A DNA stretch of 51,252 nucleotides, taken from NCBI RefSeq assembly GCF_003121405.1, contig NZ_QBUY01000057.1:1-51252 (forward strand). The letters are read 5' to 3'. The notes beneath the pieces are model-generated. The model did not search any database. It worked only from the letters and a program-made list of their open reading frames with translations, and was not told the origin of the DNA. The position numbers and the translations under genes are program-made. Shown one piece after another: positions 1 to 7,752 of the stretch. This stretch comes from Paraburkholderia sp. C35 (GTDB lineage Bacteria > Pseudomonadota > Gammaproteobacteria > Burkholderiales > Burkholderiaceae). The first letter of the stretch is position 1, and every line of letters starts with the position of its first letter.

Positions 1-17
1 CCGCCACCGAGACCCTC

Positions 18-2597
18 ATGGCAGACACGGACAACGACCTCCCGCAGCACCGCGCGGCAGCAAACCCGGCAGCAAACCCGCCAGCAGGCAAAACCGCAAT
101 CGCACCGCAACAATTCTCCCTCGACGTCCTGCAGGAAAAATACGCCAAAGGCAACGAAACAACCGCCGACGACGTCTATCGCCGCGTAGCCAAAGGCGTC
201 GCCATGGCAGAGCCAGAAGCGTTACGCCCCGCAATCGAAGCCCGCTTCGTCGAGAACCTGCAAAACGGCGCACTCGGCGCCGGCCGCATCATGAGCGCCG
301 CCGGCGCAGGCATCGCCGCCACGCTCATCAACTGCTTCGTGCAGCCCGTCGGCGACAGCATCCAGGACACCGACGATCAAGGCCTGCCCGGTATCTATGT
401 GGCATTGCTGCAAGCCGCCGAAACCATGCGTCGCGGCGGCGGCGTCGGCTACAACTTCTCCGCCATCCGGCCCCGCGGCGCACGCGTCAAAACCACCAGT
501 TCGTCAGCGTCCGGACCCTGCAGCTATATCGACGTGTTCGATGCCTCATGCCGCACGGTCGAAAGCGCCGGCTCGCGGCGCGGCGCGCAGATGGCCGTGC
601 TCGATTGCACGCACCCCGATCTGCTCGAGTTCATCGAAGCCAAACACTCGAAAGGCCGCTGGAACAATTTCAACGTGTCCGTTGCCGTCAGCGATGAATT
701 CATGCGCGCGGTCGAAAACGATGACATGTGGCAACTCGTGCATCGCGCCGAGCCGACACCCGCCCTGCGCGCAGCCAATGACATCCACCAGCGCGAAGAC
801 GGCATGTGGGTCTACAGCGAACGGCGCGCAAAAGACATCTTCGATCGCATCATGCGCTCGACCTACGATATTGCCGAACCCGGCGTCGTGTTCATCTCGC
901 GCATGAACGACGACAACAATCTGCGCGCCGTCGAAACGATCCGCGCGACTAACCCGTGCGGCGAGCAGCCGCTGCCGCCCTACGGCTGCTGTAATCTCGG
1001 CCCGCTGAACCTCACGCGCTTCGTGATCGATCCGTTTGCGCAACGGCATGGCGGCACGCCATCGTTCGATTGGGACGCGCTCGCGCAGCGCACCCGTACC
1101 CACGTCCGCTTTCTCGACGACGTGCTCGACGTCACGCTCTGGCCGCTGTCGCAGCAGTACGACGAATCGCGCGCGAAGCGCCGCATCGGCGTCGGCTTCA
1201 CGGGCCTCGGCGACACGCTCGTCATGATGGGGTTGCGCTACAACTCGCAGGAAGGCCGCGATTTCGCCGTGCGCATCGCGCGCCTGATGCGCGACGAAGC
1301 GTATCGCGCATCCGTCGAACTCGCCCGCGAGCGCGGCGCGTTCACGCTCTTCAACGCGAAGCACTACCTCGAAGACGGCACCTTCGCGTCGCGTCTGCCC
1401 GACGACATCAAGGACTCCATTCGCAAACACGGCATCCGCAACAGCCATCTGCTCTCGATTGCGCCGACAGGCACGGTCAGCCTCGCCTTCGCCGACAACG
1501 CGTCGAACGGCATCGAACCGGCCTTCTCGTGGACCTATACGCGCATGAAAGTGATGGCTGACGGCAGCCGCGAACAGTTTGCCGTCGAAGATCATGCGTA
1601 TCGCCTGTATCGAGAGCTCGGCGGCGATGTCACGCATTTGCCCGATTACTTCGTCAGCGCGCTGGAAATGTCGGCCCGCGATCATCTCGACATGATGGCC
1701 GCGGTGCAGCCGTACGTCGACACGTCGATCTCGAAGACGGTCAACGTGCCCGCCGATTATCCATTCGAGGCCTTTGAAAGCCTCTATTTCGATGCGTGGA
1801 AAGGCGGCCTCAAAGGGCTCGCGACCTATCGGCCGAACGAAACGCTCGGCGCGGTGCTGAGCGTCACGCCCGAACCTGCCGCCACAGCCGACGATGCGCT
1901 CGCGGAAACGGGCATCGATCCGCTGCGCATTGCCATCGATCACCGGCCCAAAGGCGAATTGCCCGCGATCATCGAGAAGGTCGAGTACCTGACGGCAGCG
2001 GGCAAGAAATCGCTGTATCTGGCGGTATCGTTTATCGAGGTGACGGGGCGTGTGGGTGGAGAAGAAGTGACCATCGAGCGGCCTATCGAGTTCTTCATTC
2101 CCGCAGGTCAGCGCGACGAGTCGCAGCAATGGATTACGGCGACGATGCGCTCGCTATCGCTCGCAGCGCGCGGCGGATTCGTCGCGCGCAATCTTCAGGA
2201 TCTGCGCAAGGTGTCGTGGGATCGGGGACAGGTGCGGCTCGGCGAAGTGCAGCGGACAGACGGACATCGCTCGCCGCGCTGGCACGACTCGGAAGTCGCT
2301 GCGCTCGCGTATGCATTGCAGCAGATCCTGCATCGGCGCGGCTTCCTCGACGCGGAAGGCAATCAGGTGCCGTCGCGGCTGCTCGCCAGCCTGCCGCGTG
2401 GTCAGGCCAATCCCAATGCGTCCACCGCAGATCAAGCGCTGTCTGCAGTCGACGATATCGGGGAGGAACAACGCGGCGCTCAGGAACTGCGCACGATGCA
2501 TGGCCGCAAGTGCGGCAATTGCGGCGCTAACGCCGTCATCCGGAAGGATGGATGCGATTTTTGCACCGCGTGTGGTGACATCGGTGCGTGCGGATGA
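18..2597 (+). CDS. nrdJ: Adenosylcobalamin-dependent (class II) ribonucleoside-diphosphate reductase
   Basis: This 859-aa enzyme reduces ribonucleotides to deoxyribonucleotides with an adenosylcobalamin radical, in the cytoplasm and independent of oxygen. The N-terminal 40 residues are Pro/Ala-rich and probably flexible. The RNR barrel follows, with the signature NPCGEQPLPPYGCCNLG whose first Cys is about residue 314, and SIAPTGTVSLAFADNASNGIEP about 160 residues later. The C-terminus carries a Cys-rich tail (CGNCG, then CDFCTACGDIGACG) as in NrdJ proteins, where such cysteines re-reduce the active site or bind metal. Length matches full-size class II enzymes. The start has only a weak upstream GAG; the promoter region lies outside the window, so a cobalamin riboswitch could not be assessed. 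No partner small subunit is needed or seen. Confidence 0.95.
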   Translation: MADTDNDLPQHRAAANPAANPPAGKTAIAPQQFSLDVLQEKYAKGNETTADDVYRRVAKGVAMAEPEALRPAIEARFVENLQNGALGAGRIMSAAGAGIAATLINCFVQPVGDSIQDTDDQGLPGIYVALLQAAETMRRGGGVGYNFSAIRPRGARVKTTSSSASGPCSYIDVFDASCRTVESAGSRRGAQMAVLDCTHPDLLEFIEAKHSKGRWNNFNVSVAVSDEFMRAVENDDMWQLVHRAEPTPALRAANDIHQREDGMWVYSERRAKDIFDRIMRSTYDIAEPGVVFISRMNDDNNLRAVETIRATNPCGEQPLPPYGCCNLGPLNLTRFVIDPFAQRHGGTPSFDWDALAQRTRTHVRFLDDVLDVTLWPLSQQYDESRAKRRIGVGFTGLGDTLVMMGLRYNSQEGRDFAVRIARLMRDEAYRASVELARERGAFTLFNAKHYLEDGTFASRLPDDIKDSIRKHGIRNSHLLSIAPTGTVSLAFADNASNGIEPAFSWTYTRMKVMADGSREQFAVEDHAYRLYRELGGDVTHLPDYFVSALEMSARDHLDMMAAVQPYVDTSISKTVNVPADYPFEAFESLYFDAWKGGLKGLATYRPNETLGAVLSVTPEPAATADDALAETGIDPLRIAIDHRPKGELPAIIEKVEYLTAAGKKSLYLAVSFIEVTGRVGGEEVTIERPIEFFIPAGQRDESQQWITATMRSLSLAARGGFVARNLQDLRKVSWDRGQVRLGEVQRTDGHRSPRWHDSEVAALAYALQQILHRRGFLDAEGNQVPSRLLASLPRGQANPNASTADQALSAVDDIGEEQRGAQELRTMHGRKCGNCGANAVIRKDGCDFCTACGDIGACG

Positions 2598-2622
2598 TCA
2601 GTCCGTGAAGCGAGGGATGTGC

Positions 2623-2763
2623 TTAGCGGAACGGACGGCGATGCGATTCGGCGACGATTTCGCACACTTCCAGATGCACGCGCCATGCGTCAGCGAAGAA
2701 TGCGCGCACGCGAGCGAAGAAGCTGGGCTTGATAGTGGTCGACGTGGTGGCTGCGTAGCTCAT
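2623..2763 (-). CDS. Small basic conserved-type protein (46 aa)
   Basis: A 46-codon reading frame starts MSYAATTSTTIKPSFFARVR and ends AESHRRPFR. The ATG is preceded by a near-consensus AAAGGAG at 6-nt spacing, which is the main reason to call it. The middle (FFARVRAFFADAWRVHLEV) is amphipathic with aromatic and basic residues, so it could lie on a membrane or bind a partner. It has no signal peptide or cysteine pattern. It is convergent with nrdJ, 25 bp from its stop. A 26-bp dyad lies directly upstream, overlapping the likely promoter, so expression is probably controlled there. I do not recognise a named family. Confidence 0.6.
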   Translation of the reverse strand: MSYAATTSTTIKPSFFARVRAFFADAWRVHLEVCEIVAESHRRPFR

Positions 2764-2776
2764 TGCAAACTCCTTT

Positions 2777-2802
2777 AGGGTTGTCACCTAGGTATTAACC
2801 CT
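2777..2802. promoter_or_regulatory. 26-bp dyad (putative operator) upstream of the 46-aa protein
   Basis: AGGGTT (2777-2782) and AACCCT (2797-2802) flank the perfect 8-bp palindrome ACCTAGGT (2786-2793); both share the centre 2789.5, and 20 of 26 positions are symmetric. It lies 14-39 bp upstream of the small minus-strand start codon. An operator fits best; an RNA hairpin covering the ribosome site is the alternative. The core resembles the dyad of the MocR gene 0.7 kb away. Confidence 0.45.
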
Positions 2803-2911
2803 ATAGTACACTTTTTATGCTGCGTTGCAAAATTAATTGCGTGTACTGGCACTGTTTCTATCAACCTGCCGCAAGCGCCCTGTCAGGCGCTGCCTTGCCC
2901 GCCCTTCAGTC

Positions 2912-3400
2912 TCACCGCCCTTCGGCCGGTTCGCCGCGCAACGTCATCACCGTGCTGGCAACGCTCGCGACGAGCTTGCCGTCTTCGCGCCGGATATCGC
3001 ACTGGTAGTGGCTGAGCGTGCGTCCGCGATGCACCGACCAGCCATGCGCGCGCAGCCGGGCCTGCCACACGGGCCGCAGAAAGGTCGCCCGTAGATCGAT
3101 GCTGGTGAATGTTTCGCCCGGTTCCGTCAGCGTCGAATGGGCCGTGCCGATGGCGGCGTCTGCGAGTTCGCACAGCATGCCGCCGTGTACGGTGCCTTGC
3201 TGGTTGCCGTGCACGCCGGCATCGGCATCGAACTCCAGAACCGCCGATGCAGCGCCGATTTCAACGAGGCGAAATCCCAGCAGGCTGGAAATCGCAGTCG
3301 GATAGCGCATATGGGTAGCGTCGTCGGCGGTCAGCCGTCCTTCGAGTTGACGTTGCAGATAATCCAGCACAGGCAAGTGGCGCGGCGAGTTGTCACGCAT
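2912..3400 (-). CDS. PaaI-family hotdog thioesterase
   Basis: A 162-aa single hotdog-fold protein that should hydrolyse acyl- or aryl-CoA thioesters in the cytosol. The family signature GTVHGGMLCELADAAIGTA lies near residues 68-86, followed by SIDLRATFLRPV, as in PaaI/YigI-like thioesterases. The frame is open far upstream, but this ATG is chosen because AAGGGA lies 6-7 nt before it and the domain starts soon after. It is divergent from the MocR regulator at 3506, with 105 bp between start codons and an inverted repeat between them, so it is a probable target of that regulator. The substrate cannot be told from the sequence. Confidence 0.87.
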   Translation of the reverse strand: MRDNSPRHLPVLDYLQRQLEGRLTADDATHMRYPTAISSLLGFRLVEIGAASAVLEFDADAGVHGNQQGTVHGGMLCELADAAIGTAHSTLTEPGETFTSIDLRATFLRPVWQARLRAHGWSVHRGRTLSHYQCDIRREDGKLVASVASTVMTLRGEPAEGR

Positions 3401-3470
3401 GTCGATTCCCTTCGCCGTTCGGACGCCCGAACGACGCATTGTTTCGGTGACGGCAGCGTAGTCCCGTACA

Positions 3471-3496
3471 CTAGGACGATCAAACAATTGTCCTAG
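3471..3496. promoter_or_regulatory. Inverted repeat between thioesterase and MocR gene (operator)
   Basis: CTAGGAC (3471-3477) and GTCCTAG (3490-3496) form a perfect 7-bp dyad with a 12-bp spacer, 10 bp before the MocR start codon. Its place between divergent genes is typical of an autoregulated GntR/MocR operator; the binding protein is inferred. Confidence 0.6.
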
Positions 3497-3505
3497 GTAC
3501 AGTCG

Positions 3506-4846
3506 ATGATCCTCTCCCCCGTAGCCGCGCTGACCGAAACGCTGGCTGCTGAAATCCGCAGCGGCAAGCTGGCGCCGGGCGCGGCACTGCCGACGCATCG
3601 GCAGCTTGCCGCGCGTCACGGTGTGGCGATCGCTTCCGCGAGCAAGGTCTACGCGCGGCTCAAGTCGATGGGACTGGTGATCGGCGAAACGGGACGCGGC
3701 ACCTTCGTGCGCGACCGCCCGCAGCAACGCGAGTGGGACAGTGGCGACGAGGCGAGACTCAGCGCCAGCGCCATCGATCTGTCCTTCAACCATCCCACCT
3801 TGCCGGGTCAGGCGGGCATGCTGCGTGCGATGCTCCGCGAACTCGCGGCATCCGGCGATCTTGCCGCGTTGATGCATCAGCAGCCGCCCGGCGGCCGGAT
3901 GCATGAACGGCGCATCGTTGCTGCGTATCTCGCGAAACAGCGCGGGGTGAAGGCCGAGGCCGAGCGCGTGTTCCTCGTCAACGGTGCGCAACAGGGACTC
4001 GACATCGCCACGCGCGCGTTGCTGGAACCACACGACGACGTTGCCGTCGATGCGTTGACCTATCCCGGCTTCAGGATGCTGGCCGACATCCAGCGGCTGA
4101 CGTTGCGCCCGGTGGCCTGTCTCGACGACGGCCCGGACCTGCAGGCGCTCGACGCGCTGTGCCGCCGCCAGCGGATCCGCGCGATCTACACGATGCCGAC
4201 GCTGCACAATCCGCTCGGCTGGGTGCTGACGTTGAGTCAACGCCGGCAACTCGTCGAAATCGCGCGGCGCCACGATTGCCTGCTGATCGAAGACGCGGCC
4301 TATGCATACCTGGCCCCGAAAGCACCGCCCGCACTGGCCGCCCTCGCGCCCGAGCGCACCATTCATGTGTCCAGTCTCTCCAAGAGCCTCGCAAGCGGAT
4401 TGCGCTTCGGCTACGTGGTCGTACCCGAGCAGTACGCGGGAAAGATCAAGGCCGCAATTCGTGCGAGCTACTGGAGCCTGCCCGGCGTGATGACGGCGAT
4501 GGCAACGCGCTGGATCGAATGCGGCGCCGTGGCGCGGCAGGAAACGCTGCTGCGACGCGAGGCGCGCGCCCGCCAGGCCATCGCGCGCGAAGCCTTCGAA
4601 GGCATGCAACTGGTTGCGCATCCCGGCTCGATGTTTCTCTGGTTGCCGTTGCCTGATGACCTGCGCATGGATGCGATCGCGACCGCGCTGGCGCAGCGAG
4701 GCATTGCGGTATCGAAAGCCGAAGCCTATGCGGCGACCCGGCACGTCCCGCATGCGTTACGCCTTGGACTGAGTTCGGTGCCGGTCGCGCAACTCAGATC
4801 CGTGCTGCTGCAGGTGCGGGAAACGATCGAGCGCTATCCCATCTGA
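3506..4846 (+). CDS. MocR-type regulator (GntR winged helix plus aminotransferase-like domain)
   Basis: A 446-aa transcription factor. Residues about 1-75 form a GntR winged helix-turn-helix (LPTHRQLAARHGVAIASASKVY, then ETGRGTFV). Residues about 90-446 form a fold-type I aminotransferase-like domain that in MocR proteins binds PLP and senses ligands rather than doing catalysis. The PLP lysine is in SSLSKSLASGLRFGY at about residue 293, and an upstream IYTMPTLHNPLG is typical. The helix-turn-helix is intact. It is transcribed away from the PaaI-type thioesterase, with a dyad in the gap, so local autoregulation and control of the thioesterase are likely. It is not evidently PdxR or GabR, since no pdx or gab gene is adjacent. 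Confidence 0.92.
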   Translation: MILSPVAALTETLAAEIRSGKLAPGAALPTHRQLAARHGVAIASASKVYARLKSMGLVIGETGRGTFVRDRPQQREWDSGDEARLSASAIDLSFNHPTLPGQAGMLRAMLRELAASGDLAALMHQQPPGGRMHERRIVAAYLAKQRGVKAEAERVFLVNGAQQGLDIATRALLEPHDDVAVDALTYPGFRMLADIQRLTLRPVACLDDGPDLQALDALCRRQRIRAIYTMPTLHNPLGWVLTLSQRRQLVEIARRHDCLLIEDAAYAYLAPKAPPALAALAPERTIHVSSLSKSLASGLRFGYVVVPEQYAGKIKAAIRASYWSLPGVMTAMATRWIECGAVARQETLLRREARARQAIAREAFEGMQLVAHPGSMFLWLPLPDDLRMDAIATALAQRGIAVSKAEAYAATRHVPHALRLGLSSVPVAQLRSVLLQVRETIERYPI

Positions 4847-4994
4847 CGCGGTACATCACGCAATCAGGCCCCCGGACAGGGCGGGAACACGGCTTGCGCG
4901 CCCTCACTACGCGTTTGCACTGCGTTGTATCAAACAGCAGAAGAACTAAAATGGCGAATTAATGCCTTAATCAATAGGGCTTTGATAAATCAGG

Positions 4995-5534
4995 GTGACT
5001 GGCAGGGTGACTGGATCGATCGTCGACTGGATAACGCTTTTGACGCGCCGCAAGCCGCTTATGTGGATTGCCGGTGCGATATTGCTTCTGGCAAGCACCG
5101 CATCGTTTGCTAACGATCACCTGCACGTCACTTCAGAAAAGAATTCCCCTTTTATTCTTTTCTATTCCTACCCCATTGGTACGCCATCGACATACGCGCC
5201 ACAAAGGCGTGTACACCGCTTTGTCGTGAAAGATCCTGGCGCAATCAGCAATGCCGCTTTCAACCCTTCGGAGAACGAGAATATTGCGCACGGCAAGCGT
5301 AAATTCCGCGTGGGCAATGCACCGGGTAATCCCTATCTCGCGCCACTCGATGGCGTGCAGTCCAGTCAGTCGCCAACCCTGCCCTTGTATGGCTTCGGGC
5401 TTCCATCCGATCCGCAAGGCCTGCCGCCCACTGCCGCCAGCGATGACGACTGGAGTTTCAGGGCCAATCCGCTATACAACATGAATCACGCACACGAGCG
5501 CGGCGCGACGTTTTCGATTCGACACGATTTCTAG
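4995..5534 (+). CDS. Hypothetical exported protein
   Basis: A frame of 179 aa from a GTG codon. Residues 18-39 (TRRKPLMWIAGAILLLASTASFA) look like a signal peptide with a basic n-region and an Ala-X-Ala-like cleavage site, leaving about 140 mature residues rich in Pro, Ser, Asn and His and without cysteine. No domain is recognised. GTG at 4995, GTG at 5007 and ATG at 5061 are all possible starts; the first is kept because RRK suits the n-region of the signal. The ribosome site is weak. The 80 bp before it are clearly more AT-rich than the surroundings, consistent with a promoter or acquired DNA. A periplasmic or envelope location is inferred. Confidence 0.55.
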   Translation: MTGRVTGSIVDWITLLTRRKPLMWIAGAILLLASTASFANDHLHVTSEKNSPFILFYSYPIGTPSTYAPQRRVHRFVVKDPGAISNAAFNPSENENIAHGKRKFRVGNAPGNPYLAPLDGVQSSQSPTLPLYGFGLPSDPQGLPPTAASDDDWSFRANPLYNMNHAHERGATFSIRHDF

Positions 5535-5548
5535 TCGCATCAACCAGC

Positions 5549-5586
5549 AAAAAATGCTGCGTTCCTCGCTAAAGGAAACACAGCAT
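5549..5586 (-). terminator. Rho-independent-type terminator for the minus strand
   Basis: An ATGCTG/CAGCAT-based stem of about 11 pairs (arms 5554-5565 and 5574-5586, one mismatch and one bulge) is followed on the minus strand by six T residues. It is well placed to end the fdhA transcript and lies in the gap between two convergent genes. Confidence 0.6.
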
Positions 5587-5605
5587 CGTCCAGCACGCGT
5601 CACAG

Positions 5606-5639
5606 GATCAGGGCAAGCGCCGAAGCACGGACCCTGATC
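5606..5639. repeat. Inverted repeat in the 3' region of fdhA
   Basis: GATCAGGG (5606-5613) and CCCTGATC (5632-5639) are perfect inverted copies with an 18-nt loop; TCAC and GTGA outside them add pairs. It lies 84 bp past the fdhA stop and has no T tract, so it may be an RNA-stabilising 3' hairpin. Confidence 0.4.
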
Positions 5640-5723
5640 GACGTGACGTGGAAGCAGACAAGGAGACTTCGACCTGCTACCTGCCCATTGCGAGCCAGCC
5701 CGATACGGGCCGCCCAGCCCGCA

Positions 5724-6923
5724 TCACGCAGCCTTCAGCAATCCATGCGGATCGAGCACGAATTTGCGCGGCGCGCCGCCATCGAACTGGCGATAACCTT
5801 CCGGCGCGTTATCCAGCGAAATTACCGTGACGTTGACGATATCCGCGATCGGCAGACGGTCCCACAAAATTGCCTGCATCAGATTGCGGTTGTACTTCAT
5901 CACGGGCGTCTGGCCCGTGTGGAATGAATGCGACTTGGCCCAGCCGAGACCGAAGCGGATCGACAGACTACCCTTGCGCGCCGCTGCATCGGCAGCGCCC
6001 GGATCGTCCGTCACATACAGACCGGGAATGCCGATCGCGCCTGCGACCTTCGTGATGTCCATCAACGAATTGAGCACCGTAGCGGGTGCTTCTTCGCGCG
6101 AGCCGCTGCTGCCGTGCCCGTGCGCTTCAAAGCCCACGCAATCCACTGCGCAGTCCACTTCGGGCTTGCCGAGAATCTGCGCGATCTGCTCGCCGAGCGT
6201 CGCGTCTTTCGACAGATTGACGGTTTCGAAACCGACCGCACGTGCATGCGCGAGACGCTCTTCATTCATGTCACCGACGATCGTGCACGCCGCGCCCAGC
6301 AGCCGCGCCGATGCGGCAGCCGCCATGCCGACAGGCCCCGCGCCCGCGATATACACCGTCGAACCCGGCTTCACGCCCGCCATCACCGCACCGTGATAGC
6401 CCGTCGGCAAGATGTCGGACAGGCACGTGAGATCGCGGATCTTTTCCATCGCGCGGTCGCGGTCGGGGAAAGCCAGCAGGTTGAAGTCCGCGTACGGCAC
6501 CATCACGTATTCGGCCTGGCCGCCGATCCAGCCGCCCATATCGACGTAGCCATACGCACCGCCTGCGCGCGACGGATTCACATTCAGGCACACGCCCGTA
6601 TGCTGCTCCTTGCAGGTCTGGCAGCGCCCACACGCGACGTTGAACGGCACCGAGACCAGATCGCCTATCTTGAGCGTCTCGACATCGCGGCCCACTTCGA
6701 TCACTTCACCCGTGATTTCGTGCCCTAAAACAAGGCCGACTTCAGCCGTCGTGCGGCCACGCACCATATGCTGGTCCGAGCCGCAGATATTGGTCGACAC
6801 GACCTTCAGCACCACGCCATGACCGATCGCGCGCCCACGCGGATCGACCATCTTCGGGTAATCGATTGGCCGCACTTCGACCTTGCCTTGTCCCAGATAC
6901 TCGACCCCGCGATTGCTGCTCAT
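5724..6923 (-). CDS. fdhA: Glutathione-independent formaldehyde dehydrogenase
   Basis: A 399-aa zinc-dependent medium-chain dehydrogenase that oxidises formaldehyde to formate with NAD. Catalytic-zinc motifs NICGSDQHMVRG and GHEITGEV are present. Structural zinc ligands are in CGRCQTCKEQHTGVC and the Rossmann motif is AGAGPVGMAAA. The insertion around DCVGFEAHGHGSS...EAPATVLNSLMDITK and the 399-aa length are characteristic of the Pseudomonas FdhA group, not of simple alcohol dehydrogenases. The ATG at 6923 follows a GGAGA box; a longer frame upstream has no better start. It is divergent from betI-betB-betA. Betaine catabolism by demethylation releases formaldehyde, so this placement argues for detoxification of that product. 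Confidence 0.93.
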   Translation of the reverse strand: MSSNRGVEYLGQGKVEVRPIDYPKMVDPRGRAIGHGVVLKVVSTNICGSDQHMVRGRTTAEVGLVLGHEITGEVIEVGRDVETLKIGDLVSVPFNVACGRCQTCKEQHTGVCLNVNPSRAGGAYGYVDMGGWIGGQAEYVMVPYADFNLLAFPDRDRAMEKIRDLTCLSDILPTGYHGAVMAGVKPGSTVYIAGAGPVGMAAAASARLLGAACTIVGDMNEERLAHARAVGFETVNLSKDATLGEQIAQILGKPEVDCAVDCVGFEAHGHGSSGSREEAPATVLNSLMDITKVAGAIGIPGLYVTDDPGAADAAARKGSLSIRFGLGWAKSHSFHTGQTPVMKYNRNLMQAILWDRLPIADIVNVTVISLDNAPEGYRQFDGGAPRKFVLDPHGLLKAA

Positions 6924-7008
6924 CGTCTCGTCTCCATGTTGGTCTGAATGCGCAAAAAGGCGCTGATTCGAGGTTAGTCCCTTTGCCCCGTGGGCCAATG
7001 TTCAAAAC

Positions 7009-7036
7009 CCGACACGTGTTTTCCCCAAACCGACAC
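7009..7036. promoter_or_regulatory. 21-bp-spaced direct repeats upstream of fdhA
   Basis: CCGACAC occurs at 7009-7015 and 7030-7036, in the same orientation and exactly 21 bp (two helical turns) apart, with AA-rich flanks on the left of both. It lies 86-113 bp upstream of the fdhA start. Such spacing is typical of AraC-family activator sites; a betaine-responsive activator is an inference. Confidence 0.35.
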
Positions 7037-7058
7037 AGCCCGTTTCGCCCGTTTTTGT

Positions 7059-7076
7059 TGATTGATCGTTCAATAA
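7059..7076. promoter_or_regulatory. BetI-like operator
   Basis: The imperfect palindrome ATTGATCGTTCAAT (7061-7074) with flanking TTG and AAA lies 46 bp before betI. It closely resembles known BetI sites in enteric and Burkholderia bet promoters, where choline relieves repression. It lies between the divergent fdhA and betI genes and could affect both. Confidence 0.6.
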
Positions 7077-7119
7077 AAAAAGAATAGAGTGACGGCTTTC
7101 GGCAGCATTGCGAGCCAAC

Positions 7120-7710
7120 ATGCCCAAAGTCGGAATGCGCGAAGTGCGTCGCGCGCAACTCATCGACGCCACGCTGCTCACCATCGACCAGGCCGGTCTG
7201 TCGGGCACGACGCTGGCGTCGGTGGCGCAGCGGGCGAACATTTCCACCGGCATCGTCAGCCACTATTTCGGCGATAAAGACGGTCTGCTCGAAGCCACCA
7301 TGCGCCATATCCTGCGCGATCTGTGGGCGGCCACGACGCGCCGCCGCATCGCAGCGAAGCCGCAGCCGCGTACGCGTTTGCGTGCGATCGTCGCGGCGAA
7401 TTTCGATGTGTCGCAGGTCAGCGGTCCCGTCATGAAGACCTGGCTCGCGTTCTGGTCCGAGAGCATGCACGAGCCTGCGCTGCGCCGTCTGCAACGCGTC
7501 AACACGCGGCGGCTCTATTCGAATCTGTGCGCCGAGTTCGCGAAAGAACTGCCGCGCGCCCAGGCGCGGCGTGCCGCGAGCGGCCTTGCCGCGATGATCG
7601 ACGGCCTGTGGCTGCGCGGTGCGCTATCCGGCGATCCGTTCGACACCAAAGCGGCCTTGCGCCTCGCCAACGACTACATCGACCTGCTGCTCGCGCAAGG
7701 CCGCGCGTAG
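7120..7710 (+). CDS. betI: Choline-responsive transcriptional repressor BetI
   Basis: A 196-aa TetR-family repressor. The N-terminal helix-turn-helix (TTLASVAQRANISTGIVSHYFGDKDGLLEATMRHILRDL) matches BetI, as does the opening MPKVGMREVRRAQLIDATL. The C-terminal ligand domain carries FWSESMHEPALRRLQRVN, also BetI-like. In characterised bacteria BetI represses choline oxidation genes until choline is present. It is the first gene of a betI-betB-betA unit, 42 bp before betB, with a palindromic BetI-like site just upstream. ATG at 7120 is preferred over a TTG four codons earlier because it gives the family-standard N-terminus. Confidence 0.95.
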   Translation: MPKVGMREVRRAQLIDATLLTIDQAGLSGTTLASVAQRANISTGIVSHYFGDKDGLLEATMRHILRDLWAATTRRRIAAKPQPRTRLRAIVAANFDVSQVSGPVMKTWLAFWSESMHEPALRRLQRVNTRRLYSNLCAEFAKELPRAQARRAASGLAAMIDGLWLRGALSGDPFDTKAALRLANDYIDLLLAQGRA

Positions 7711-7752
7711 CACGCTGCGTCAACACCATCTGCATTTCAAGGAGAAACCGTG

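Noticed and set aside
546..2129. 527-codon minus-strand open frame inside nrdJ
   Set aside because: It lies wholly within nrdJ, has no family sequence and is a GC3-driven shadow.
3401..4753. Upstream extension of the thioesterase frame opposite the MocR gene
   Set aside because: Hotdog sequence begins only at 3400; the extension is antisense to the MocR coding sequence.
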